Below are positions 1-5,985 of a stretch of DNA of 13,746 nt, piece after piece. This DNA is from Deferribacterales bacterium (GTDB lineage: Bacteria > Chrysiogenota > Deferribacteres > Deferribacterales > JAISNW01), in assembly GCA_025997275.1 (NCBI GenBank), contig BNUJ01000032.1, forward strand, positions 1 through 13,746. Reading direction: 5' to 3'. The notes beneath the pieces were generated by a model that saw nothing but the letters and a program-made list of their open reading frames with translations, was not told the origin of the DNA and did not search any database. The position numbers were made by a program, and so were the translations under genes. The stretch's first letter is position 1, and the number at the start of each line of letters is the position of its first letter.

Positions 1-2
1 AA

Positions 3-767
3 GAAGTATCCGATATTGCCGCGCAGTATATCAGCACGACATTGAAAGATAAAATCGCAAAGGTTCTGGACGGGGGTGTGAAAATCTATACCTACGAAGA
101 ATATGCAAAGGTCAATCCAAATTACGAGCCGAAATTCATTGACAACAAATCCCTGCATATTATTTATCCAAAGGTCGCGAATGATGTTTATCTGCGGTCG
201 GATATTTTTCTTGAAATCGGGATACTCTCGGCGCTGACGCCGAACGAGCCGAAAGAGATTTTGCCGTATGTAGCGAAAGCCTATCCGCACCTTGGTATCG
301 CGCCGGCGTTCGTGCCGACGATAAAAGCCAAGCGCACATTTTGGGACAAGGTGACGATTCTGCATCGCGAGCATTACCGCCCCGCGACAAAGCGCGATAA
401 AGAAAACGGCGCGGAAATCCCCAGTCATACGCCGGAGCGGTATTCGCGGCATTACTATGATTTGTATCAAATGGGGCATTCGGCGATAAAAGCCGACGCG
501 CTGGCGGATTTTGATTTATTGCAAGAAGTTATAGAACATAAAAATCAGTTCTATCCCTTCGGCTGGGGGCATACATTTGACGAATGCGCCGCCGGGGAAC
601 TGCGTCTGTCGCCAAATGAAAATAATAGGGATTTGCTTGCGCGGGATTACAAGGCAATGCAAAGTATGATTTTCGGCGACACGCCGGAATGGTCGGATAT
701 ACTGGCATTCTTGGGCGAACTTGAAACCGAGATAAATAAGAAAGGCAGAAAAAATAGCAAAAAATGA
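3..767 (+). CDS. AbiEii/AbiGii-family nucleotidyltransferase toxin, C-terminal part (5' end outside window)
   Basis: This is the toxin half of an AbiE-type toxin-antitoxin or abortive-infection pair, a polymerase-beta-fold nucleotidyltransferase. The reading frame is open to the left edge, so the TTG at 42 is not the true start and roughly the first quarter is missing, including the GSx10DxD motif expected there. Seen here: the YPKV segment, LEIG, the block RTFWDKVTILHREHYRP (about residues 98-114 counted from 42), and SRHYYDL (about 134-140). The last matches the RDxxD-type motif IV in its RHxxD variant. The C-terminal helix after MIFGD is also typical. The cognate AbiEi-type antitoxin usually precedes the toxin and would lie to the left. 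The gene is richer in GCG, CCG and CGC codons than its neighbours, which suggests transfer. Family assignment is firm; activity cannot be judged from this fragment. Confidence 0.85.
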   Translation, partial: EVSDIAAQYISTTLKDKIAKVLDGGVKIYTYEEYAKVNPNYEPKFIDNKSLHIIYPKVANDVYLRSDIFLEIGILSALTPNEPKEILPYVAKAYPHLGIAPAFVPTIKAKRTFWDKVTILHREHYRPATKRDKENGAEIPSHTPERYSRHYYDLYQMGHSAIKADALADFDLLQEVIEHKNQFYPFGWGHTFDECAAGELRLSPNENNRDLLARDYKAMQSMIFGDTPEWSDILAFLGELETEINKKGRKNSKK

Positions 768-802
768 TGGTTCAACAACTGATGGTGTCGGCATAAAGAC
801 TG

Positions 803-827
803 CTATACTTAAACAGGACGAGTATAG
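803..827. repeat. Hairpin-forming inverted repeat between convergent genes
   Basis: CTATACT (803-809) and AGTATAG (821-827) form a perfect 7-bp stem around an 11-base loop in the 85-base gap between the abiEii-like gene and the convergent membrane-protein gene. Neither strand has a clear T-run after the stem, so a role as transcription terminator is only possible. A second weak pair, GTTTA (831-835) and TAAAC (844-848), lies beside it. Nothing else is visible in this gap. Confidence 0.35.
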
Positions 828-852
828 AGAGTTTAACTTGCTCTAAACCCTA

Positions 853-3075
853 CTATTTTTTAGCGCAGAGCCAGCTCATTTTGCCTATAAAGGGCACTTG
901 TTCTGTGTAGCCGCGTTGGTGCATAGTTTCTAGGATAGATTTCAGCTCCTGCTCATAGCCCAACTGGGGCGTCCCAGGTGAGTAGTAGATTATGACGTTG
1001 TCATCGTTCCTTACGTGTTCTAATGCACGTTCAAATGCGGCGATATCGTTAGGTTTCAGAGCTATAGATTCCCGCAGGTTCATCATAGTGGTTATATGCA
1101 GGGAGTATGGGGAATATATGCTAATAACAGGCGTATTTCTGTAAGGTTCGGCAATCTTGGCGTAATTATGACGTGGCTGGTAGTATGCTGTTGTTTGAGC
1201 TTTTACTCTATGCTCAAAACCCGCAAACGACATCAGCAGTAGCACGCCAGCAATCAGTCTATGACGTAGTGCTGTGTCGGTAATCACCTTACTAACAAGT
1301 TCATTTATAAGTAGCGTAAATAGCAAAATGAGCGGTGGAGCTATGGATAATGATTGAACGTAGGACAAGTCAACAAATAACGTGTGCATACGAAAAGGGA
1401 GCATAAACCCGAGCAGTGCTAGTGCTATTGAGGCACATAGCGGTAAGGTGCCTCTTTGCAGTGCCCCTCTTGTGCTGTCGCAACTAAGCTCAAAACGGTT
1501 TGGATAAACATATAATTTGTAGTTCTTGTAATACAGAATACCCATAACAACAATGACAAAAATACACCACCTTGCCACCCCGCCAAATAGATAGTCCAAA
1601 GATTTCATCATCAGCTCAATGTAAGCCACTATATTGAAATATGATAGTATGCTCTTACCGCTATCACTACCACTGCCACTTGCTGTTGATAGATAATCTC
1701 TAATAAGAGAGCTACCGTCTAAAATAACTAGATACATAAAGAACCCAACCAGTAAGGCAACTAGGCATTTAGCAAAAGTAGCGAAACGTTTGTCTTTAAG
1801 TAGTTTTATTGCAGGCACAATTGATATAGCCGCAAGCCATGTCCCCAGAAAGTTATGCGCATCAATGCCCAGAAATGCCGATAACGCAAGCAACACATAA
1901 ACTTTCTTTGTTATTTTCGGCTGAGTTAATATCTCCAGCACTAAATATATTGACAGCATACAGAAGAAAGGTGCTAGCGTGTATGAACGGGCAAATATAG
2001 GCGAATAGAGACCTGCCGCACTGAAGCCATAAAACACAACGGGTAGCAGGGCTAGCCTGCCCCGCATAAAGTGCCTAGATACGAGATATAGGAGAATACA
2101 AATGCCCACGTAATAAGGGATATTTAGCAGCACCCCGAACCAATAGCTAAATGTGTTCGGGAATAACAAATAAACTAAATGCAGTTGTGTAACGTGTGAT
2201 GACGAGTGATAGCTACCATCACGCTTGAGTTTGTCCTCAGGTTGAGCAGTGACAGCGTTAAAAAGCTCCTGTGATGAGTGCCAAACATTATCAGTAAGTT
2301 CATCTATGCTAGCATTAGCCATTAAAATACTAGGAACTTCTTCTCCTATTCCATACTTAGCTTGGTCTCTATAGTAGGCTAGAACAAGTAGCTGAGTCGC
2401 AATTATTATGATAAGCAAAGCCCAATTTCTAGCAAAGAGCCAGCTATGCAGTCCCCTATAAAAACAACACCAAGATATAAATAGCGCAAAGATTGAAAGC
2501 ACAATAAATGGAGTGATAAACTTGTCAGGCAGTGCAGGGTATTTGCTCAAATATACCCGTTCAAGTTCCATTGATAAGCCTATATTAGCATTCATTCTTA
2601 TTGTCAGCTGTTCGGGGACACCGCCCCTTATTGCCCTAGACGAATTAAAGCCGTCTTTTAGTGGGGGAAATCTCCTTTCGGCAAGTTTCCCGCTCATATC
2701 AGCAAATGGCATTTCCACCCATACATTCCTATGCCAGCCATTAGTATCATTTAGCCTAGAGACCACTAGTGACACTACTTCGTAATCTTTTGACGCTCTA
2801 TTACCTAAATCAACCCTTATATTTGCAAACTCGGATATATCACTACGAATAACATTCCTGTCAACGCCAACTATGCTGAAATTGTCTAGGTTCTTATATA
2901 GTTCTTGCTGCGATATTTCTAGGTGTTTCTGCCATTTTAAGGGCACTGCATCTGTTCTGCCTACATAGACGAACGATAGGAGCGCATAAACACAAGCAAC
3001 AGCCACTAACGTTGTGAGGACAAAAAATAGATGCTTGAATCTATAAAACAGGCTATTGACGTTAAAACTATACAC
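853..3075 (-). CDS. Multi-span membrane protein, GT39/PMT-like glycosyltransferase candidate
   Basis: A 740-residue membrane protein. It opens with one membrane segment (about residues 13-38), followed by a soluble, probably extracytoplasmic region to about 185 with beta-like alternation. Many hydrophobic spans then follow (from about 188, 217, 305, 330, 365, 395, 430, 500, 550 and 580 on) and a soluble C-terminal tail of about 100 residues. The stretch from about 295 to 380, with short loops between spans and an FARSYTLAPFF-like block, resembles GT39/ArnT-type transferases that use polyprenyl-phosphate sugars. I see no unmistakable catalytic motif, so the substrate is unknown. The start is GTG at 3075, because a TAG stop lies in frame at 3084-3082. 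GAAGG just upstream can serve as ribosome binding site. It lies on the same strand as tmk-holB-nth and may once have been the fourth gene of that operon. Confidence 0.55.
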   Translation of the reverse strand: MYSFNVNSLFYRFKHLFFVLTTLVAVACVYALLSFVYVGRTDAVPLKWQKHLEISQQELYKNLDNFSIVGVDRNVIRSDISEFANIRVDLGNRASKDYEVVSLVVSRLNDTNGWHRNVWVEMPFADMSGKLAERRFPPLKDGFNSSRAIRGGVPEQLTIRMNANIGLSMELERVYLSKYPALPDKFITPFIVLSIFALFISWCCFYRGLHSWLFARNWALLIIIIATQLLVLAYYRDQAKYGIGEEVPSILMANASIDELTDNVWHSSQELFNAVTAQPEDKLKRDGSYHSSSHVTQLHLVYLLFPNTFSYWFGVLLNIPYYVGICILLYLVSRHFMRGRLALLPVVFYGFSAAGLYSPIFARSYTLAPFFCMLSIYLVLEILTQPKITKKVYVLLALSAFLGIDAHNFLGTWLAAISIVPAIKLLKDKRFATFAKCLVALLVGFFMYLVILDGSSLIRDYLSTASGSGSDSGKSILSYFNIVAYIELMMKSLDYLFGGVARWCIFVIVVMGILYYKNYKLYVYPNRFELSCDSTRGALQRGTLPLCASIALALLGFMLPFRMHTLFVDLSYVQSLSIAPPLILLFTLLINELVSKVITDTALRHRLIAGVLLLMSFAGFEHRVKAQTTAYYQPRHNYAKIAEPYRNTPVISIYSPYSLHITTMMNLRESIALKPNDIAAFERALEHVRNDDNVIIYYSPGTPQLGYEQELKSILETMHQRGYTEQVPFIGKMSWLCAKK

Positions 3076-3081
3076 TGGCGG

Positions 3082-3117
3082 CTACCTTCGCAGAGATAAC
3101 CGCCCAAACCCCTTGCA
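3082..3117 (-). pseudogene. nth: Candidate detached 3' end of nth (fourth Fe-S cysteine and tail)
   Basis: On the minus strand a Cys codon at 3117-3115 is followed by KGFGRLSLRR and a TAG stop at 3084-3082, six bases before the GTG of the membrane-protein gene. The intact-looking part of nth (3388-4029) ends CPVNS, just before its fourth cluster cysteine. A tail of the form VC plus a short basic stretch is what a typical endonuclease III would have next. My reading is that DNA between about 3118 and 3390 was inserted here and separated the two parts. This is inference: the segment is short and the exact join cannot be reconstructed. Confidence 0.4.
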
Positions 3118-3133
3118 AACATTGGCTATGCGT

Positions 3134-3147
3134 GGGGGGGGGGGGGG
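3134..3147. repeat. Homopolymer tract of 14 G
   Basis: Fourteen consecutive G on the plus strand, 58 bases upstream of the GTG start of the minus-strand membrane-protein gene and within the IS30-relic interval. Tracts of this length slip readily in replication, so its length may vary between cells. It could equally be an assembly error. Confidence 0.9.
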
Positions 3148-3199
3148 ATAGAAATCAATATATATAGTGTTCACAGCAATCATATACGATTATTATAAA

Positions 3200-3325
3200 A
3201 TGGATTTCACAAAAAAACAAGAGGCGTTAGATAGAGTAATAGCGAAGATAAATACAACACCAATGAAGTGCCTAAAATATAAGACACCTCGTGAGGTTTT
3301 TGACCGCTTAAATGAATCCTCATAG
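3200..3325 (+). pseudogene. IS30-family transposase remnant (C-terminal 41 codons)
   Basis: The frame from ATG 3200 to TAG 3323-3325 reads MDFTKKQEALDRVIAKINTT, then PMKCLKYKTPREVF and DRLNESS. This is the recognisable C-terminus of IS30-type transposases: the (G)xDFT block, then xxKINxxPxKCLxYKTPxEVF. The frame stays open a little upstream (to about 3164), but the expected NENxNGLxRxxxP block and the DDE catalytic domain are absent, so the element is dead. On the minus strand the bases just after the nth stop begin TGTTGTATAG, which could be the outer end of the element's right inverted repeat. The matching left end is not recognisable; the 14-G tract lies about where it should be. The rest of 3118-3387 holds nothing else I can support. 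Confidence 0.75.
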
Positions 3326-3387
3326 TCTTTTATACCAGTCTCAAACGCTTCAAAACAGTCAATTTTATCAAACTGAACTATACAACA

Positions 3388-4029
3388 TTAACTATTTACA
3401 GGACACTCATCACAGAGCGTTTTTTTAGCGGTGCAAAGCTCACGTCCTAGCATTATTACTTGGTGTGAGTAGTCGCGCCAACGTTCACGCGGAACTAGCT
3501 TTTCAAGCAAGTGTTCTATGATTTCAGGCTCTTCTGTCGCTACAAACCCAAGTTTATTTGATATGCGTATAACGTGCGTATCAACCACCATTGAGGGGAT
3601 GTTAAACGCATTCGCCCGCACTACGTTAGCTGTCTTGCGCCCTACCCCCGGCAAGGATGTCAACTCGTCCATATTTTGCGGGATTTCGCCGTTGTAAATA
3701 TTCACAACAGCTTGTGCCATACCTATTAAGTTTTTCGCCTTATGCTTAAAGAAACCTGTTGAATGTATTAGCACTTCAACGTCTGCTAGCGTTGCTTTTG
3801 CTAGTTTATTTGGGGTGGGATATTTCTTGAATAGTGCAGGCGTTACTTTGTTGACCTGTTTATCGGTGCATTGTGCGCTAAGTATGGTTGCAACTATTAG
3901 TTCGTAAGGATTATCGTGAACTAGGGCGCATTTTGGTTCGGGATAGCGTGCAGACAGCACATCAATAAAGTGCTTCATTCTGTTGACTTTACTCTTATAG
4001 AGTTTTACAGCGGGGCATTGAATTGTCAT
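3388..4029 (-). CDS. nth: Endonuclease III (DNA glycosylase/AP lyase), C-terminally clipped
   Basis: Removes oxidised pyrimidines and cleaves the abasic site in base excision repair. Seen: SAQCTDKQVN (about 51-60), the helix-hairpin-helix LPGVGRKTANVV (126-137) with the catalytic lysine K132, and VDTHV with catalytic D150. The [4Fe-4S] loop C-x6-C-x2-C-x5-C shows only three cysteines (C199, C206, C209). The protein ends PVNS, with TAA exactly where the last x5 residue should be. The fourth cysteine and the usual tail are therefore missing, and an IS30 relic starts right behind the stop. The ATG start overlaps the holB stop as ATGA; M18 is a possible later start. The family is certain. Whether this clipped form still holds its cluster is open. 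Confidence 0.93.
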   Translation of the reverse strand: MTIQCPAVKLYKSKVNRMKHFIDVLSARYPEPKCALVHDNPYELIVATILSAQCTDKQVNKVTPALFKKYPTPNKLAKATLADVEVLIHSTGFFKHKAKNLIGMAQAVVNIYNGEIPQNMDELTSLPGVGRKTANVVRANAFNIPSMVVDTHVIRISNKLGFVATEEPEIIEHLLEKLVPRERWRDYSHQVIMLGRELCTAKKTLCDECPVNS

Positions 4030-4964
4030 TTGAGCGTCTCCGCAATTTTAGTAAATATTCCTAATGAAGCCAGATTTAGGTTCACGTTCGTCTTGAGCGT
4101 CTGCACCATAGTTTCTAGGTAGCTAACGAGCGACACGTAGCGCACATCAAGGGTGCTCTTATATCGGCTCATATAACATGGCAGTAGCACCGCCAATACA
4201 TCAGCAAGCTTATCTAGGCTATCGGCAGAGAATATAGACTTTGCCAGCCCCTCAATACTGTTGGTATCAATAGATGCTTTTAATCCTGTAAAATCAAGCT
4301 GTCTTAGTAGCTGTATGCGTGATACTGAGCCGCCAGCATAGTCTAATAATACTTCATTAACATTTATTTTAACTTTCCTGAGCACCATTAAAAGAGTGTT
4401 CTTGTCCAGCGGTTCAAAATCTAAATTTAGGCAACGTGAGCGTATAGTGGGAAGCAACCTGTCGGGTTGCGATGATACCAGCATGAATAGCGTCTCGCCA
4501 CTAGGCTCTTCAAGCGTTTTTAGGAATGCGTTTGCCGCCTCCACCCCCATATCATGTGCATTGTCTAATACGACTACGCGCCAATCATTACCATAAGACG
4601 AAACTGACAAATCTCCTATTATATCGCGTATACTCTCAATCCTTAGGTCGTCTGGCTCATCAAGCAGGTATAGGTCGGGACAGAAACGCAACTTTTTACC
4701 CTTATTCTCCCCTTTTTTGTCAGCCTCCCGCTCCACTCGCCGAGTATCGCTCTCCTGTTGGTCGCGCAAGACTAGCTTGCACATTGGACAATCGCAAGGT
4801 TCAAAAAACTTGCCATCAGAGCACAAAAGCCCCCTAGCAAGCTCCATAGCAAAGGTTCTCTTGCCAATGCCATCTATCCCGCTGAATATGTATGCGTGCG
4901 ACAGCCTGCCAGTTGTGGCTAATCGCTTAAACATAGCCTGCTGTTTAGTATGCCCTAAAATCAT
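4026..4964 (-). CDS. holB: DNA polymerase III subunit delta' (clamp loader)
   Basis: Delta' is the structural subunit of the clamp-loader complex that puts the beta sliding clamp onto primed DNA. Counting from the ATG at 4964: Walker A-like GIDGIGKRT (29-37), a zinc module with C48, C57, C59 and C62 (the C-x-C in the middle is one residue tighter than the usual C-x2-C), a charged lysine/glutamate-rich insert (about 70-90), VVVLDNAHDM (Walker B region), FLKTLEEP, and an SRC motif after PTIR. I place the start at 4964 (MILGHTKQQ) rather than 4985, because that ATG overlaps the tmk stop as ATGA, the same coupling as between this gene and nth. Gene order tmk-holB is common in bacteria and supports the call. 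Confidence 0.92.
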   Translation of the reverse strand: MILGHTKQQAMFKRLATTGRLSHAYIFSGIDGIGKRTFAMELARGLLCSDGKFFEPCDCPMCKLVLRDQQESDTRRVEREADKKGENKGKKLRFCPDLYLLDEPDDLRIESIRDIIGDLSVSSYGNDWRVVVLDNAHDMGVEAANAFLKTLEEPSGETLFMLVSSQPDRLLPTIRSRCLNLDFEPLDKNTLLMVLRKVKINVNEVLLDYAGGSVSRIQLLRQLDFTGLKASIDTNSIEGLAKSIFSADSLDKLADVLAVLLPCYMSRYKSTLDVRYVSLVSYLETMVQTLKTNVNLNLASLGIFTKIAETLK

Positions 4965-5581
4965 CCGAACAACCCATCCACACATCTTTTAATGGCGTTA
5001 AAAACATCGTCTTCGTTGCCAGAAGCATCTAGGACTACAGCATTATATTTTTTTGCATAGTCCATAAAACCCGCCCTTACCCGCTCAAAAAATGCTTTGC
5101 TCTCAGACTCAAACCGCCCCTCTGAAACGCTACTACCTATATTATTTAGCCTAGCTAGGCTGCGTTTTATTGATACGTCAACTGGTAAATCAAGGATAAT
5201 AGTTATATCAGGAAAGAGCGTTACGGTGTTTTTTGTAATATACTCCAACATTTCAGGCTTTTCAAAGCCACGTCCATATATTTGGTATGCTATGGTAGAG
5301 GATAGAAATCTATCGCAGAGGACAACTTGTCCTGCTCCCAGCGCATCAGCAATTTTGCGCTGGTGTTCGGCTCTATCGGCACAAAATAATAGTAGTTCGG
5401 TAGTCGGGGAAATATCAGAGTGCTTGTCTAACAATATTGAGCGTATGGCTACCCCTGCGGGAGTGCCACCCGGCTCTCTAGTGAGGCAAACGTCACACCC
5501 ACTAGCCACCAGATAATCTGCCAGCCGCTTAAGCTGTGTAGTTTTGCCTGTGCCGTCAATGCCGTCAATGGATATGAACAT
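4961..5581 (-). CDS. tmk: Thymidylate kinase
   Basis: Phosphorylates dTMP to dTDP with ATP, the step before dTTP for DNA synthesis. The 206-residue length is normal. Seen: P-loop GIDGTGKTT (7-15), LTREPGGT (about 34-41), the DR motif in LCDRFLSSTIAYQ (about 88-100), and an arginine-bearing lid around RLNNIGSSVSEGRFE. It is the first gene of the coupled tmk-holB-nth operon. No Shine-Dalgarno sequence precedes the ATG. Instead a strong promoter has its -10 box ending six bases before the ATG, so the mRNA probably begins at or next to the start codon. The promoter's -35 box coincides with that of the divergent ArsR-type gene. Confidence 0.96.
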   Translation of the reverse strand: MFISIDGIDGTGKTTQLKRLADYLVASGCDVCLTREPGGTPAGVAIRSILLDKHSDISPTTELLLFCADRAEHQRKIADALGAGQVVLCDRFLSSTIAYQIYGRGFEKPEMLEYITKNTVTLFPDITIILDLPVDVSIKRSLARLNNIGSSVSEGRFESESKAFFERVRAGFMDYAKKYNAVVLDASGNEDDVFNAIKRCVDGLFG

Positions 5582-5587
5582 TGCGTA

Positions 5588-5615
5588 ATGATAGCATATT
5601 TGTAAAGGTTGACAA
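5588..5615 (-). promoter_or_regulatory. Sigma-70-type promoter of tmk operon, apparently leaderless
   Basis: On the minus strand: -35 TTGTCA (5615-5610), 16-base spacer, -10 TATCAT (5593-5588), then six bases to the ATG at 5581. Initiation about seven bases after the -10 box would fall on the A of the start codon. No purine-rich ribosome binding site fits in between. Confidence 0.7.
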
Positions 5616-5637
5616 CATTAAAAAAATGAATTAGAAC
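5609..5637 (+). promoter_or_regulatory. Candidate promoter of ArsR-type gene, overlapping the tmk -35
   Basis: TTGACA (5609-5614) with a 17-base spacer and TAGAAC (5632-5637; four of six consensus matches) gives a start near 5644. A strong ribosome binding site AGGGAGG (5647-5653) follows. The -35 hexamer shares five bases with the -35 of tmk on the other strand, so polymerase can hardly occupy both. A half-site pair AGGTT (5606-5610) and AACCT (5635-5639) brackets the region and could be part of an operator; that is a guess. Confidence 0.5.
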
Positions 5638-5656
5638 CTATTATTAGGGAGGCATT

Positions 5657-5947
5657 ATGCCAACACGGGATGAAAGCATTGCTATTATGGCGGACACATT
5701 TAAGATATTGGGCGATAACACACGTCTAAAGATTATGCTTGCCTGCTGTAAGGACGAGATGTCCGTCAGTGATATAGCTGAAAATATCGGTGCATCACCC
5801 TCGCTTGTCAGCCACCACCTGCGTCTTATGAAAGCATACCGCCTGATAGCGGGGCGCAGCGAGGGCAAACGCGTGTTCTACGGAGCAGACGACGACCATA
5901 TTAAAGGGATAATAAGCGATATGCTAAACCACGTGGAGGAAGAATAG
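5657..5947 (+). CDS. ArsR/SmtB-family transcriptional regulator with a zinc-type alpha-5 site
   Basis: A 96-residue winged-helix repressor of the ArsR family. Seen: FKILGDNTRLKIM (15-27), the recognition helix region ASPSLVSHHLRLMK (46-59), and the wing GRSEGKRVFYG (66-76). The alpha-3 cysteine motif of ArsR/CadC types (ELCVC) is absent; the position reads EMSVSD. The C-terminal helix carries D79-x-H81-x10-H92-x2-E95, which matches the spacing of the SmtB/CzrA alpha-5 zinc site (D-x-H-x10-H-x2-E/H). It is therefore probably a Zn- or Co/Ni-type sensor that leaves DNA when metal binds. Unusually, no metal efflux gene follows: the next gene is convergent. Start chosen from AGGGAGG at a good distance before ATG. 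Likely targets are its own promoter and perhaps the overlapping tmk promoter. Confidence 0.88.
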   Translation: MPTRDESIAIMADTFKILGDNTRLKIMLACCKDEMSVSDIAENIGASPSLVSHHLRLMKAYRLIAGRSEGKRVFYGADDDHIKGIISDMLNHVEEE

Positions 5948-5985
5948 GCTACCATTAGGTTTTGGGAGAACAAGGCGGAGGCGAG

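Noticed and set aside
768..844. Short plus-strand frame after the toxin stop (reads GIKTAILKQDEYREFNLL before TAA)
   Set aside because: It could be the tail of a gene lost at the island edge, but it has no start, no upstream body in frame, and I do not recognise it.
3194..3202. TATAAA immediately before ATG 3200, with TTCACA 18 bases upstream, as a live promoter for a small protein
   Set aside because: The coding part is a transposase C-terminus without catalytic domain; the boxes are in AT-rich relic DNA and are probably fortuitous.
3308..3387. Continuation of the nth frame beyond TAA as a genuine read-through extension
   Set aside because: The frame stays open but runs antisense into the IS30 transposase remnant, so it is more likely insertion-element sequence than an nth tail.
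4526..4992. Open frames on the plus strand over holB
   Set aside because: They are antisense to the conserved Walker A and zinc module of holB and read as low-complexity shadow protein.
5948..5985. Terminator between the convergent ArsR-type and TPR genes
   Set aside because: I find no stem of useful length and no T-run in these 38 bases.
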